From Mucilaginibacter tundrae (GTDB taxonomy: Bacteria > Bacteroidota > Bacteroidia > Sphingobacteriales > Sphingobacteriaceae): 64,000 nucleotides of DNA. Location of the stretch: the NCBI RefSeq assembly GCF_013408825.1, contig NZ_JACCBZ010000006.1, positions 248,001 through 312,000 of the forward strand, written 5' to 3'. A model generated the notes under the pieces. That model was not told the origin of the DNA and ran no database searches. It saw only the letters and a program-made list of their open reading frames with translations. Each line of letters begins with the position of its first letter. The first letter of the stretch is position 1. The position numbers were made by a program, and so were the translations under genes. Below are positions 8,663 to 17,098 of this stretch, piece by piece.

Positions 8663-9901
8663 TTAAGCAACCTTCAACTTTTTCAAATCTGATTTTTCGA
8701 ATTTCTCGTGGGCGTAATCCAATGTTACAGTTAACTGTTTCACATCTTTTTGTGATGGGAATTCAAACATCGCGTCGATCATGATCGCTTCACATATCGA
8801 TCTTAAACCACGCGCGCCTAATTTAAATTCCATTGCTTTATCAACAATAAAATCAAGCACCTCAGGTTCAAAATCTAAATTCACACCTTCGTATTCAAAC
8901 AGTTTTTTGTACTGTTTCAATAATGAGTTTTTAGGCTCTGTAAGGATGTTTTGCAACGCTTCCCTATCTAACGGGTTCAAGTAAGTTAAAATCGGTAAGC
9001 GACCAATTAACTCCGGTATTAAACCAAACGATTTCAAATCCTGTGGTGTGATGTATTTGTACAGGTTTTTCATGTCAACCTCGCCATCATCACGTTTCAT
9101 TTTGTAACCAACGGTTTGGGTACGTAAACGGTTAGCGATCTTACGATCAATACCATCAAATGCGCCACCGCAAATAAACAGGATGTTGCTGGTGTTAACA
9201 GTAATCATTTTTTGGTCGGGATGCTTACGGCCGCCTTGTGGTGGTACATTAACCATGGTTCCTTCCAAAATTTTCAATAAAGCTTGTTGTACACCCTCGC
9301 CTGATACATCACGGGTGATAGAAGCATTATCGCTCTTACGGGCAATCTTGTCCACCTCATCAATATAAACAATACCACGTTCAGCTGTAGCCACATCGTA
9401 ATCGGCAGATTGCAGCAAGCGGGTTAAAATGCTTTCCACATCCTCCCCTACATAACCGGCTTCGGTTAATACGGTAGCATCGCAAATACAAAAAGGTACA
9501 TTTAATATTTTAGCCAGCGTTTTTGCCAGCAAGGTTTTACCTGTACCGGTTTCGCCAACCATTATAATGTTCGATTTTTCAATCTCAACTTCGTCCTTTT
9601 CAATACGTTGATTCAGGCGTTTATAGTGATTGTATACCGAAACAGATAATACTTTCTTAGCATCATCCTGGCCAATAACATATTGATCAAGGTGACTTTT
9701 AATCTCGGCGGGTTTCAATATCCCGGGGGTGGCCGGCGTTGTTTTAACCTTACGCACTTTCAGCTCTTCAGCCAATATTTCGTTAGCCTGGTTTACACAC
9801 TTATCGCAAATGTGCGCGTCAAGCCCGGCTATTAGCATCAGGGAGTCCTGTTTTCCTGCGCCGCAGAACGAACATCTTATCTCCTTGCTGTTTTTATTCA
9901 T
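8663..9901 (-). CDS. clpX: ATP-dependent Clp protease ATP-binding subunit ClpX
   Basis: 412-aa AAA+ unfoldase that feeds substrates, including tmRNA-tagged proteins, to ClpP. The N-terminal zinc domain has Cys10, Cys13, Cys32 and Cys35. Walker A is GETGTGKT (116-123), the pore loop GYVG is near 149-152, Walker B is IVYIDE (177-182), and the sensor region has [12 protein letters not shown]. The loop that docks on ClpP reads VGY where E. coli has IGF. The usual SSD SspB site cannot be judged. It lies 125 bp downstream of clpP on the same strand, with a short repeat between them. Length and motifs are complete. Confidence 0.98.
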   Translation of the reverse strand: MNKNSKEIRCSFCGAGKQDSLMLIAGLDAHICDKCVNQANEILAEELKVRKVKTTPATPGILKPAEIKSHLDQYVIGQDDAKKVLSVSVYNHYKRLNQRIEKDEVEIEKSNIIMVGETGTGKTLLAKTLAKILNVPFCICDATVLTEAGYVGEDVESILTRLLQSADYDVATAERGIVYIDEVDKIARKSDNASITRDVSGEGVQQALLKILEGTMVNVPPQGGRKHPDQKMITVNTSNILFICGGAFDGIDRKIANRLRTQTVGYKMKRDDGEVDMKNLYKYITPQDLKSFGLIPELIGRLPILTYLNPLDREALQNILTEPKNSLLKQYKKLFEYEGVNLDFEPEVLDFIVDKAMEFKLGARGLRSICEAIMIDAMFEFPSQKDVKQLTVTLDYAHEKFEKSDLKKLKVA

Positions 9902-9957
9902 CTGATTTCCTTTTATTTAACAAAAATAACTATTTGTTTTAATATATTAAAGCATAT

Positions 9958-10018
9958 AGTTGATGGTTCATAGTTCCTAGCAATTCGCCATCAACCATGA
10001 ACTATCAACTATGAACTA
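9958..10018. repeat. ATGAACTATCAACT-type repeat cluster between clpP and clpX
   Basis: Several forward and inverted copies of the unit ATGAACTATCAACT and its variants are packed in about 60 bp. Such simple units are scattered in intergenic DNA of this group. No coding potential is seen. Confidence 0.6.
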
Positions 10019-10026
10019 ATAGCTAA

Positions 10027-10755
10027 TTACTTAACCTTAGTACTGTTGCCTCTTAAAATCTCATCTACCATACCAAATTCTTTCGCTTCTTCAGCAATCA
10101 TCCAATGGTCACGGTCCGAAGCGTCCCATACTTTTTCGTATGATGCACCGCTGTGGTCGGCTATGATCTGGTATAATTCCTTTTTAAGCTTGGTAATTTC
10201 ATGATACGAAATTTCGATATCTGATTGTGTACCCTGCGCGCCGCCTGATGGTTGGTGTATCATTACCCTTGCATGTGGTAATGCTGCCCTTTTTCCTTCG
10301 GCCCCTGCACATAATAAAACCGCGCCCATTGATGCCGCCATACCTGTACAAATTGTAGCCACATCGTTTGATATGAACTGCATCGTATCATAAATACCTA
10401 AACCGGCATAAACACTACCACCCGGAGAATTAATATAGATCTGGATGTCGCGTTTGCTATCAGCCGACTGTAGGAATAGCAATTGAGCTTGAATAATGTT
10501 TGCAATACTATCATAAATCGCATCGCCTAAAAAAATGATACGGTCCATCATCAAACGCGAGAACACGTCCATCTGCGCAACATTAAGCTGGCGCTCTTCA
10601 ATAATGTAAGGCGTCATGCCATTTGGCGAGTTCACAATACCACTTGGCGCGTTACCGCGATCAAACGTCGAAAGGTATTTATCTACATATATACTGTTAA
10701 TGCGGTGATGTTTAACCGCATATTTCCTGAATTCATTTTTATCAATAGTATCCAT
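10027..10755 (-). CDS. clpP: ATP-dependent Clp protease proteolytic subunit ClpP
   Basis: Serine peptidase forming the barrel that partners ClpX. From the chosen ATG (10755, MDTIDKNEF) it is 242 aa. An upstream in-frame start at 10836 would add 27 low-complexity residues without family support. The catalytic triad is visible: Ser142 in GMAASMGA, His167 in MIHQPSGG, Asp216 in SDRDHW. The N-terminal ~50 residues are longer than in E. coli ClpP, possibly a propeptide removed by self-processing. Gene order tig-clpP-clpX on one strand is conserved in many bacteria. Confidence 0.96.
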   Translation of the reverse strand: MDTIDKNEFRKYAVKHHRINSIYVDKYLSTFDRGNAPSGIVNSPNGMTPYIIEERQLNVAQMDVFSRLMMDRIIFLGDAIYDSIANIIQAQLLFLQSADSKRDIQIYINSPGGSVYAGLGIYDTMQFISNDVATICTGMAASMGAVLLCAGAEGKRAALPHARVMIHQPSGGAQGTQSDIEISYHEITKLKKELYQIIADHSGASYEKVWDASDRDHWMIAEEAKEFGMVDEILRGNSTKVK

Positions 10756-10916
10756 GTTAATTTGTTTTTGTTTTAATGTATCGGCAGAGTTGTCCGCCCT
10801 AAATATAGTTGTTACTTCAATACTTTTATCACCCAAAAGTTTTCAAAAAGTAAATTTATTTGGATTAGTATCAAGTAGCGAGTATCAAGTATCAAGATTT
10901 TCAGGTTGTTGTAAAA

Positions 10917-10949
10917 CACCAAAAGCAACTTAATTAGTTGCTTTTGGTG
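10917..10949 (-). terminator. Strong hairpin between tig and clpP
   Basis: Perfect 14-bp stem CACCAAAAGCAACT / AGTTGCTTTTGGTG around a 5-nt loop, followed on the minus strand by TTTT. It probably ends or attenuates the tig transcript before clpP. AGTATCAAGTATCAAGA-like repeats flank it. Confidence 0.6.
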
Positions 10950-11006
10950 AACATCAAACAAGCAATGTGTATTGCTACTTGATATTAAATATTCGATACT
11001 AAAGAA

Positions 11007-12368
11007 TTAGTGTTTATGCTCAGCTACCAATTTGTTAAAATCGGTAATCGCAATATCTTTCTTTTCTAAAGTAACAACGCTTTTTATATAATCAAATGTT
11101 TTAAGTGCTTTTAGCTCTTCAAATATTTTGTTTGCGTTCTCTTTAGTTTGCAGATATTGTACAGTGTATTGCGCTAATTGCTCTTCAGCAATAGGCTGCG
11201 GGCTGTACATTTGGAACTGTTGCGCCAAACGTTGTTTTGCTAAAGCGAAAACTTCGTCATATTTAATCTCAACGTTGTTTTCTTTCATGATCTTGTTTTC
11301 GATCAAAGTCCATTTAAGGTTCTTCGCGAAATCAGCATAACCGCCTTGTAATTCCTCCTCGCTTAACTTTTCATTCGTAGCTTTTAACCAGCGTTTCAAA
11401 AATTCGTCGGGCAGGTTAAAATCAACTTTATTTAAGCTGTAGTGGTATATTTCATCCTGTAACTGGCGCTCAGCGTCCTGTTGCATCATGCTTTCTAACT
11501 CTTCAGTTATTTTAGCCCTGAATTCCGCTTCGTTTGTTACGGTACCTTCACCAAATAATTTGTCAAAGAACTCCTGGTTCAAATCACCTTCCGCTAAACG
11601 GTTAATATTTTTAACAGTTAACTGGAAGTTCGATTTTAAATCACCCGCCACATCTTCGTCAACTTTTAAAATAGCCGCGATGCGCGTCGCGTCATTGTTA
11701 TAAGCTTTCTGAATATCCAGCGTAACTACATCATCTTTTTTCAGGCCGATCAATGATTTTTTGATCTCTTCGTTTTGTACCTGGTCTAATCTAACAGATG
11801 TTGTATTGCTTATCCCATCCTCAAAAACAGAACCATCAGGCGAAAGTTGCACTAAATCTGAATAAAGCACATCATCATCTGCCGATACGTCAGGATTTGT
11901 CATTTTGCCATAGCTTCTGCGGATATTTTTAATACGTGATGCCAATGTTTCCTCATCAACTTTAATAACGTATTGGGTCAATTTATCTTTCGACGTAAAA
12001 TCGATATTAAACTCAGGCGCCAAACCAACTTCGTAGTTAAACTCAAAGTTATCGGCATAATCCCAATTGTATTCTTTGCTATTTTCAACTTTTGGCAAAG
12101 GTTGTCCTAGTACCTCTAATTTCTCTTCTTCTATATATTTATTCAGGGAATCTGATAGTAGGGTGTTGATTTCATCAACCAAAATGCTTTTTCCATACAT
12201 CCTTTTGATATGTGATGGCGGCACCATGCCCGGGCGGAAACCCGCTATCTTAGCTTTTTTAGCTTGTTCTTTTATAGCCTTCTCAACACGTGGCTGGTAA
12301 TCTTCAGGGTTAAGGTTGATCTTTAAGATCGCGTTCAGGTTATCAATTTTTTCCTGTGAAATATTCAT
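11007..12368 (-). CDS. tig: Trigger factor, ribosome-associated chaperone
   Basis: 453 aa, close to the usual length. The ribosome-binding signature GFRPGMVP is at residues 43-50, followed by the helical stretch leading into IVDEINTLLSDSL-like sequence. A central region (about 150-250) stands where the FKBP-type PPIase domain lies but is divergent, as is common in Bacteroidota trigger factors. The long helical C-terminal chaperone arms fill the rest. It binds nascent chains at the ribosome exit. It leads a tig-clpP-clpX cluster, linking folding and degradation. Confidence 0.95.
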   Translation of the reverse strand: MNISQEKIDNLNAILKINLNPEDYQPRVEKAIKEQAKKAKIAGFRPGMVPPSHIKRMYGKSILVDEINTLLSDSLNKYIEEEKLEVLGQPLPKVENSKEYNWDYADNFEFNYEVGLAPEFNIDFTSKDKLTQYVIKVDEETLASRIKNIRRSYGKMTNPDVSADDDVLYSDLVQLSPDGSVFEDGISNTTSVRLDQVQNEEIKKSLIGLKKDDVVTLDIQKAYNNDATRIAAILKVDEDVAGDLKSNFQLTVKNINRLAEGDLNQEFFDKLFGEGTVTNEAEFRAKITEELESMMQQDAERQLQDEIYHYSLNKVDFNLPDEFLKRWLKATNEKLSEEELQGGYADFAKNLKWTLIENKIMKENNVEIKYDEVFALAKQRLAQQFQMYSPQPIAEEQLAQYTVQYLQTKENANKIFEELKALKTFDYIKSVVTLEKKDIAITDFNKLVAEHKH

Positions 12369-12480
12369 CTTTTTTTGCGGATAAATTTATTTTTAAATCG
12401 TTTGTAGCTTAATATCAATAGCAATGCCAACAAACATTTTTAGAGGCGCAAAGGTATTAAAAAAAATTAAAAAGGTAAAT
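12369..12480. promoter_or_regulatory. Upstream region of tig
   Basis: AT-rich DNA ahead of the minus-strand tig start; it must contain its promoter. No clear TAnnTTTG box could be fixed. Confidence 0.3.
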
Positions 12481-12650
12481 TACTCACCCGGTCTTGCTGC
12501 GCTCGCCCACCCTCTCTACCGCGAGCGGTAAAGAGGGGAACATAAAATTTGTCATACACATACATCCATGCACCGCTCCATCCCCTCTTGTCGCGCAGCG
12601 ATAGAAAGGGTCGACCATCCGTTAGCCAACGGAGAAAGTCGGGGTGAGTA
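12481..12650. repeat. MITE-like element with 9-bp terminal inverted repeats
   Basis: Ends TACTCACCC (12481-12489) and GGGTGAGTA (12642-12650) are perfect inverted repeats. Inside there are further complementary blocks (CCCTCTCTACCGC... against ...GCGATAGAAAGGG). It holds no transposase. A long frame through it has atypical composition and is treated as chance. Confidence 0.6.
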
Positions 12651-12826
12651 AACGAAGCGAAAAGTCTTTGGGCGTTCCCCTGCGGGTCAGGCTTTCCACT
12701 CATACTGCACGAGGCCTTAGCCACAGGCCGGTATCCGCTCCAATCCTTAACGCATTTCTTAAAACTGCTGAATTTATTTCAGCATCCCACATGCAATGTT
12801 TACAATCATAATGGTCACTCAGCAAC

Positions 12827-12857
12827 TGGGATCCCGAAACAAGTTCGGGATGACGAT
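12827..12857. repeat. Partial copy of the TGTCATTCTGAG/GGGATGACG hairpin family
   Basis: Contains GGGATCCCGAAACAAG followed by TTCGGGATGACG, a self-complementary fragment ending in the GATGAC motif seen at other hairpin repeats in the window. Confidence 0.45.
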
Positions 12858-12859
12858 CA

Positions 12860-12990
12860 AAAAAAGCGCAAAAGCCCGACGGAAAACCGGGCCGGGAGCT
12901 GGCCCTGCGGGCAGAAGGTTTTTTCCGTCTTGACTTTTTGGTTCTTTTGTGTCAAGACAAAAGAACTAGCCCAGCGGCAATAAGCGGCGA
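12860..12990. repeat. Dispersed repeat, copy 1 (GTCAAGACAAAAGAACTAGC type)
   Basis: Shares with 14770-15090 the blocks GCGCAAA, CGGGCCGG, a TCTTGA-TTTTTGGTTCT core and CAAGACAAAAGAACTAGCCC followed by GCGGCAAT-AGCG. The TCTTGA/TCAAGA arms can form a hairpin. No gene lies in it. Confidence 0.65.
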
Positions 12991-13020
12991 AAACATTTTA
13001 TTAAAATGAGAATATCTCTG

Positions 13021-13078
13021 CTGAGGAACGAAGAATCTGTAAGGTGATTTATTACAGTACAGATTCTTCGTTCCTCAG
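13021..13078. repeat. Perfect 21-bp hairpin repeat (GAAGAATCTGTA family)
   Basis: Arms at 13021-13041 and 13058-13078 are perfectly complementary around a 16-nt loop, and the right side continues into AATGACA. A close relative lies at 20315-20381. It sits downstream of the head-GIN lipoprotein gene and could also act as a terminator-like structure. Confidence 0.75.
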
Positions 13079-13103
13079 AATGACAATGAAAAGAGAACAA
13101 CAA

Positions 13104-13826
13104 TTAATTAACCTTCTCCAAATCTGAAGATCCCGACTTATCATTAGTCACATTACTTGGGTTCCCCTTATACTTAATATCCGATGATCCGCTGGTGCTT
13201 ACGTGTAAATTATGCAACACGTTTACCTCACAATCACTTGATCCGGATGTCTCAATATCATAATCACCCACAACAAAACCAAAAGCCGAAAGCTTGCCAT
13301 CGCCGCTAAAATCAATTTTATGCGAGCTCGCCTGACCGGTCAAGTAAATTTCTGACGATCCGCTGCCTTCAGTAGTAACATTGGCCGCATTCAAATTTAG
13401 TGTAATTTTGCTGTCGCCCGACATACCAATAGCCAAATCCTTAGTAACCAGAATACCATTAGAAGACACTTCGTTACTGCCAGATGTACTAATCTCGTCT
13501 AAGTTATGTACACCAATAGTTATAACAGTTTCGCTTGCATTACACGCTCCTCTTTTATTCTTGATATATAATTCATCATCTTTTACCGGTGTTTTTATAT
13601 GTTTGATGATGTTGTCGTCAGCCGTAATCGTTACTGTTAACGAGCTATCTTGTTTAAGGTAAACTTTAAACGCCCCTGAGATATCGATCTTTTTAAAATC
13701 AACCACTTTACGGGTTTCAGTAACCTGGTGACCAGAGCCCTGGATGCAATCCACATCACAGGATGTTAACGAAGCCACGCCGAAGCCGGCAAAAATTAAC
13801 AGGGCAGATACATATGCTTTTTTCAT
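13104..13826 (-). CDS. Head GIN domain (DUF2807) lipoprotein
   Basis: 240 aa with a lipoprotein signal peptide: charged start MKKAY, hydrophobic core, and lipobox LTSC around residues 20-23, so the mature protein should be lipid-anchored. From about residue 40 it shows the DUF2807 pattern, with VVDFKKIDISGAFKVYL followed by parallel-beta repeats rich in TSGSS/SGDG turns, typical of a right-handed beta-helix. The molecular role of this family is not established. A second DUF2807-like gene follows upstream on the same strand, suggesting a paralogous pair. Confidence 0.85.
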   Translation of the reverse strand: MKKAYVSALLIFAGFGVASLTSCDVDCIQGSGHQVTETRKVVDFKKIDISGAFKVYLKQDSSLTVTITADDNIIKHIKTPVKDDELYIKNKRGACNASETVITIGVHNLDEISTSGSNEVSSNGILVTKDLAIGMSGDSKITLNLNAANVTTEGSGSSEIYLTGQASSHKIDFSGDGKLSAFGFVVGDYDIETSGSSDCEVNVLHNLHVSTSGSSDIKYKGNPSNVTNDKSGSSDLEKVN

Positions 13827-13955
13827 AACAGTGTGTTTATAGTTAAACAGTTTAGACTTCTAATATACAATTCAGGTTTCACTAAAAATAAAAAAAAGCC
13901 ACGTCTCGTAAGGCATAGCTCCTGATATATGATTGAACTTTTGCAAAAGTATTGG

Positions 13956-14567
13956 TTATAAAGTCGCCAATTCATCAACACTATTATGTTGAACTGGTTT
14001 AATAATTTGTTTTACATCATTAAAGTGTACAGTTTGAAGAGCGCTTTGGTTTACTGTAGTTAGTGTTGAATATTGCAGGTCGAAGGTATCAACGCTGCCA
14101 CTTAGGTTAGCTTTAGCACGATCATTTACATTGATGCTTGCGCTGTAAGAATCCAGATTCAATGTAGCAGTTGACGTGTTGTAAAGATTTACGTCAAGGT
14201 TGATCTCTGATAATTTACCGAAAGATTTAACTTCCGCATTGTCATAAACACTTATCGAACGTAAATCATTAGCGGTAACCCAAACTACCAATTTATCTTT
14301 TGTGTATGATGATATACGTAACACACCGTTTTGGCTTTGTACCAAAGCATTTTCTGCGTAGTAGTTATTGTATACTTTTACCTGGTCGCTGGTGCCATCG
14401 CTTACAAACACCTGAACGTTTCCGTGGATTTCGATTTTGTTTATTTTGCTAACGTTGTTTAAAACTACAGCGGCATTGTTATTAGTTTTTGTGGCTGCTT
14501 TACTTAAATTTACTGTACCAAGGGCTAAAACTGTGATAGCTGCTATGGTGATTACTGAGGTTTTCAT
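13956..14567 (-). CDS. Secreted DUF2807-like (head GIN) protein
   Basis: 203 aa from ATG 14567 (MKTSVITIAAITVLALGTV, an evident signal peptide with a likely cleavage after SKA). A longer start at 14636 would place polar residues ahead of the signal peptide and is rejected. The pattern NVSKINKIEIHGNVQVFV followed by short beta repeats resembles the neighbouring lipoprotein, but it lacks a lipobox and the TSGSS turns, so it is probably periplasmic or exported. Function is unknown; the family call is moderate. Confidence 0.75.
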   Translation of the reverse strand: MKTSVITIAAITVLALGTVNLSKAATKTNNNAAVVLNNVSKINKIEIHGNVQVFVSDGTSDQVKVYNNYYAENALVQSQNGVLRISSYTKDKLVVWVTANDLRSISVYDNAEVKSFGKLSEINLDVNLYNTSTATLNLDSYSASINVNDRAKANLSGSVDTFDLQYSTLTTVNQSALQTVHFNDVKQIIKPVQHNSVDELATL

Positions 14568-15117
14568 TTTTTTATGATTTTGATTGTCAATTGTTTGTAT
14601 TTCATTAATTACAACCATAAGACGACCCCGAACCATTTACGTTACAGCAAATTACGGCCTAATAGACGTATGACACTAATATGTCGGTAAACCCCAAATT
14701 TTCATCGGTGAAAGGGGAGAAAAAGATTTAAGAATCAAGAGCCAAGAATCAAGATTTTAGTTACATGAGCCAAAAGAGCGCAAACGTCCGGCAAAAAAGC
14801 GGGCCGGCATATTGCAGGAATGCCGGTTTTAGCTTTCCTTTTTCCCGACAGGGGATAAGGTTCGGGCGAAATCCGGTAAAACAATGCTGACCCGGTGCGG
14901 CTGCAGGGCATAGGAAATTTTTACTGAAGCGGGAAAGAGTGGCGAAGCGAGGGGTAAAACTTTCCAGCCCAGGTTTTAACGGATTTGCAGGGCAAAGGCC
15001 CGTGCGGCAAAGAAGCATTTCTGCTGTCTTGAATTTTTGGTTCTCCTTTCAAGACAAAAGAACTAGCCCGTCGCGGCAATGAGCGACACAAAGCGACTAA
15101 ACAGATAAGCACATTAA
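14568..15117. repeat. Repeat-filled spacer; dispersed repeat copy 2
   Basis: About 550 bp without a gene. 14729-14758 holds AATCAAGAGCCAAGAATCAAGA simple units. 14770-15090 is a second, longer copy of the element at 12860-12990, sharing the TCTTGA-TTTTTGGTTCT and CAAGACAAAAGAACTAGCCC blocks. Frames across it have unnatural composition. The part next to 14567 must carry the promoter of the DUF2807-like gene. Confidence 0.6.
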
Positions 15118-17010
15118 TTAAAGATAATAAACCTCCCCATCACTCTTCAATTTCCCCGCATCCAATAATAAACGAATCGTCTCCATCCGCTCCTTCTCCA
15201 CCCCACTTTTGATCGAAGTCACCAAACCCCCAATATCCAGCGGACCAATACTCAACAACTCCACAATCTCATTCGTGATCACATCACCGATCTCGGCAGC
15301 ATTCACCTGGCGCTTTTCCTCCAGGCAGATATCACAGATCCCGCACTTAGGCGCATTATCCTCATCAAAATAGGCCAGCAGCATCTGGCTGCGACAGCGG
15401 CGGTGCAAGGCATAAGCAAAAACAGCCTCTATCTTACGGCGATAAGTTTCCTTTCGCTGCTCGATCAACTGCTTATTTATATATAAGGTATTTTCTTTTT
15501 GTCTCGCCTTTAAGTAAGTAACCTGCGGATGATCAGTTTGCGGCAAATAATTTAATATGCCAACTTCCTGCAATTGTTTCAGTGCGTCAATTACCTGCTG
15601 GGTACTCATGTTGGTACGCCGGGCAATATCAAACTCGCGCAAGCGCACATAATTCTCAAATGCCCCGCCATACGAGCGCAACAAAGTTTTTATAAACGGA
15701 TCCCACCCTGCGTTCTGTATCTGGAAATTATACAACTGTTCGTTAAACACCCTAAACATAAACCTCGACGGCAAAAAAACACTCTCGTTAAACGACAAAT
15801 ACTCATCCTGCTCCAAAAACTTCAAAGCATTTAAAGTCTTCACCGGATCAAGGTTATACTTGCTGCAAAAGGCCGCGATATCCAAATCAAAGCTCACGCC
15901 CTCGCCCGCGTCATAAGCTAACTGGTAATAATTAGCCAAACTATGGTATACCTTCTTGATCTCATCAACCGATGGAAAATTAAACTCCATCTTCCGCAAT
16001 TCCTTCTGCCGGTCAGCCTCAGTATAAAGCAATATGCCATATGCCTTATACTCATCCCGCCCCGCGCGGCCCGCCTCCTGATAATATGCCTCCAAACTCT
16101 CCGGCATATCCTTATGGATCACAAACCGTACATCAGCCTTATCAATCCCCATCCCGAAAGCATTGGTAGCTACAATAATCCGGGTACGGTTATTTACCCA
16201 ATTTTCCTGCCGGGCAGATCGCTCCGGCATGGGTAAACCCGCATGGTAGTAATCCGCACGGATGCCGTTATCATTATAAAACTTTGCTATTTCAACCGTT
16301 TCCTTCCGGCTGCGTACATATACTATACCCGTGCCTTTAACCCCGTTGGGAATATCCAACAACTTCTTCAACTTATTTTCATCGTGTAGAACCACATAAC
16401 TGATATTCTTCCGTTCAAAACTCTTTTGAAAAACACGGGCATTCTTAAACCGTAATTTATCCTGAATATCAACCCTTACTTCGGCGGTTGCCGTGGCGGT
16501 AAGCGCCAGCACCGGCACGTCCGGATGCAAATCCCTGAGATCTGCAATATGCAAATATGGTGGTCGAAAATCATAACCCCATTGCGATATACAATGTGCC
16601 TCATCAACCGCTATCAAATTCACCTTCATGTATTTGATGCGCTCCTGCACCAATTCCGACAATAAACGCTCCGGCGATAGGTACAAAAACTTCACATCAC
16701 CATAAACACAGTTATCCAATGCGATGTCAATCTCCCGCTTACTCATCCCTGAAACAATGGAAATTGCCTCAATACTTTTAGCCTTTAAACCCTCTACCTG
16801 GTCTTTGATCAATGCGATCAGTGGCGAAACTACGATACATATCCCCTCCTTAGCCAACGCCGGCACCTGAAAGCAGATGGATTTCCCGCCACCCGTCGGC
16901 AACAAAGCCAGCGTATCATGCCCCAGCAAAACAGACTGTATGATCTCCTCCTGCATCGGCCGGAAGACTTCATGGTTCCAATACTGTTTGAGGATTTGCT
17001 GAATGGTCAT
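15118..17010 (-). CDS. recQ: RecQ-family ATP-dependent DNA helicase without HRDC
   Basis: 630 aa from ATG 17010 (MTIQQILKQYW); a GTG four codons upstream is possible. Superfamily 2 helicase motifs are present: LPTGGGKS (Walker A, about 37-44), VDEAHCISQWGYDFRPPYL (motif II), and ATNAFGMGIDKADVRFVIH and QEAGRAGRD (motifs V-VI). The RecQ zinc site has four cysteines near 539, 556, 559 and 562 (CGICDIC). After it comes only a short winged-helix-like tail; no HRDC domain is seen. It unwinds 3'-5' in recombination and fork repair. It is divergent to the amidohydrolase gene, with 88 bp between them. Confidence 0.93.
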   Translation of the reverse strand: MTIQQILKQYWNHEVFRPMQEEIIQSVLLGHDTLALLPTGGGKSICFQVPALAKEGICIVVSPLIALIKDQVEGLKAKSIEAISIVSGMSKREIDIALDNCVYGDVKFLYLSPERLLSELVQERIKYMKVNLIAVDEAHCISQWGYDFRPPYLHIADLRDLHPDVPVLALTATATAEVRVDIQDKLRFKNARVFQKSFERKNISYVVLHDENKLKKLLDIPNGVKGTGIVYVRSRKETVEIAKFYNDNGIRADYYHAGLPMPERSARQENWVNNRTRIIVATNAFGMGIDKADVRFVIHKDMPESLEAYYQEAGRAGRDEYKAYGILLYTEADRQKELRKMEFNFPSVDEIKKVYHSLANYYQLAYDAGEGVSFDLDIAAFCSKYNLDPVKTLNALKFLEQDEYLSFNESVFLPSRFMFRVFNEQLYNFQIQNAGWDPFIKTLLRSYGGAFENYVRLREFDIARRTNMSTQQVIDALKQLQEVGILNYLPQTDHPQVTYLKARQKENTLYINKQLIEQRKETYRRKIEAVFAYALHRRCRSQMLLAYFDEDNAPKCGICDICLEEKRQVNAAEIGDVITNEIVELLSIGPLDIGGLVTSIKSGVEKERMETIRLLLDAGKLKSDGEVYYL

Positions 17011-17042
17011 TTGTATATTCACACAATTAATGTGACAATCCC

Positions 17043-17070
17043 AAAACTATCTATTTACATCAATAGTTTT
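17043..17070. promoter_or_regulatory. Inverted repeat in the recQ/amidohydrolase divergent promoter region
   Basis: AAAACTAT (17043-17050) and ATAGTTTT (17063-17070) form an 8-bp inverted repeat in the 88-bp gap between divergent starts. It could be an operator or chance in AT-rich DNA. Confidence 0.3.
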
Positions 17071-17098
17071 AACTTCGCACAGCAAACATTGTAAAATA

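Noticed and set aside
12467..12724. Minus-strand frame of 85 codons
   Set aside because: It lies across the MITE-like element; composition is that of a GC-rich repeat, not a protein.
14761..15112. Minus-strand frames of 85 and 63 codons
   Set aside because: Both translate the dispersed repeat (copy 2) and have no start context or family match.
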